From contig NCFD01000115.1 of NCBI GenBank assembly GCA_002281005.1, forward strand, positions 1-5,353: a stretch of DNA of 5,353 nucleotides, given 5' to 3'. Under the pieces are notes generated by a model. That model was given only the letters and a program-made list of their open reading frames with translations. It made no database searches and was not told where the DNA came from. Below are positions 5,215 through 5,353 of this stretch, piece after piece. Within the stretch, counting starts at the first letter, position 1, and each line of letters begins with the position of its first letter. The position numbers and the translations under genes are program-made. This stretch comes from Acidocella sp. 35-58-6 (GTDB lineage: Bacteria > Pseudomonadota > Alphaproteobacteria > Acetobacterales > Acetobacteraceae).

Positions 5215-5353
5215 TGGAACGGTTAACCAGGCTTGATGGGTTGCGCGGCGTGCTGGCGGTTTATGTCATGCTAGGCCATGCGTTACCTTACACGATGTTG
5301 CCCGCTTGGGCCGGTGCGCCGTTCGTGCATGGTGAAGCGGCGGTGGACGTGTT
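5214..5353 (+). CDS. Acyltransferase-3 family membrane protein (5' part only)
   Basis: Translation from the ATG at 5214 gives MERLTRLDGLRGVLAVYVML, then GHALPYT, and later FVHGEAAVDV before the window ends after 46 codons. The RLDGLRG opening, a first membrane helix with its GH at the cytoplasmic or periplasmic edge, and the GEAAVDVF segment are typical of acyltransferase-3 proteins (OafA/YrhL/NodX type), inner-membrane enzymes with about ten helices that move acetyl or other acyl groups onto surface polysaccharides, lipids or peptidoglycan. The substrate cannot be told from this fragment. The gene starts 30 nt after the ftsY stop on the same strand and may belong to its transcript. There is no convincing Shine-Dalgarno sequence before the ATG, although the start matches the family. 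Confidence 0.85.
   Translation, partial: MERLTRLDGLRGVLAVYVMLGHALPYTMLPAWAGAPFVHGEAAVDV

Overview
The window looks like ordinary chromosomal DNA from an alphaproteobacterium, possibly an acetic-acid-bacterium relative (Acetobacteraceae). That placement rests on the protein families (MetW, a MipA/OmpV porin-like protein, a short FtsY next to dapF) and on moderately high G+C in the core genes; it is an inference, not a proven assignment. I see no tRNA, rRNA, CRISPR array, transposase or phage gene. Eight protein genes are supported, two of them cut by the window edges.

Layout. (1) Positions 1-365 hold the C-terminal part of metW on the plus strand. (2) Positions 390-955 hold two small unrecognised genes on the minus strand, 111 and 72 codons long and 11 nt apart, in visibly more A+T-rich DNA. 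They converge on metW, and a hairpin with an A-tract on one side and a T-tract on the other (402-428) looks like a bidirectional terminator lying inside the last codons of the 72-aa gene. (3) Positions 956-1136 are a divergent intergenic region with an exact 11-bp direct repeat whose copies start 100 bp apart. (4) Positions 1137-1913 encode a short-chain dehydrogenase/reductase (SDR) homologue that keeps the cofactor-binding motifs but appears to lack the whole classical catalytic tetrad. (5) Positions 1910-2800 (minus) encode a secreted MipA/OmpV-family outer-membrane barrel; its stop codon overlaps that of the SDR gene tail to tail. (6) Positions 2801-3082 are a second divergent intergenic region, with a 21-bp near-palindrome and a plausible sigma-70 promoter. 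(7) Positions 3083-5183 form a tight plus-strand cluster: a NIPSNAP-family protein, dapF (diaminopimelate epimerase, TTG start) and ftsY (SRP receptor GTPase, start overlapping the dapF stop as TAATG). (8) From 5214 to the window end lies the N-terminus of an acyltransferase-3 family membrane protein.

How the genes relate. DapF makes meso-diaminopimelate for lysine and peptidoglycan, FtsY delivers membrane proteins to the translocon, and the acyltransferase is a membrane protein that probably acylates a surface glycan or lipid, so the right-hand cluster has an envelope theme along with MipA. MetW belongs to methionine biosynthesis. The two small genes and the atypical SDR are the least explained parts. 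I do not see a clear new multi-gene system. The best leads are the SDR with missing catalytic residues and the coding-sequence-embedded terminator that could give transcripts without a stop codon.
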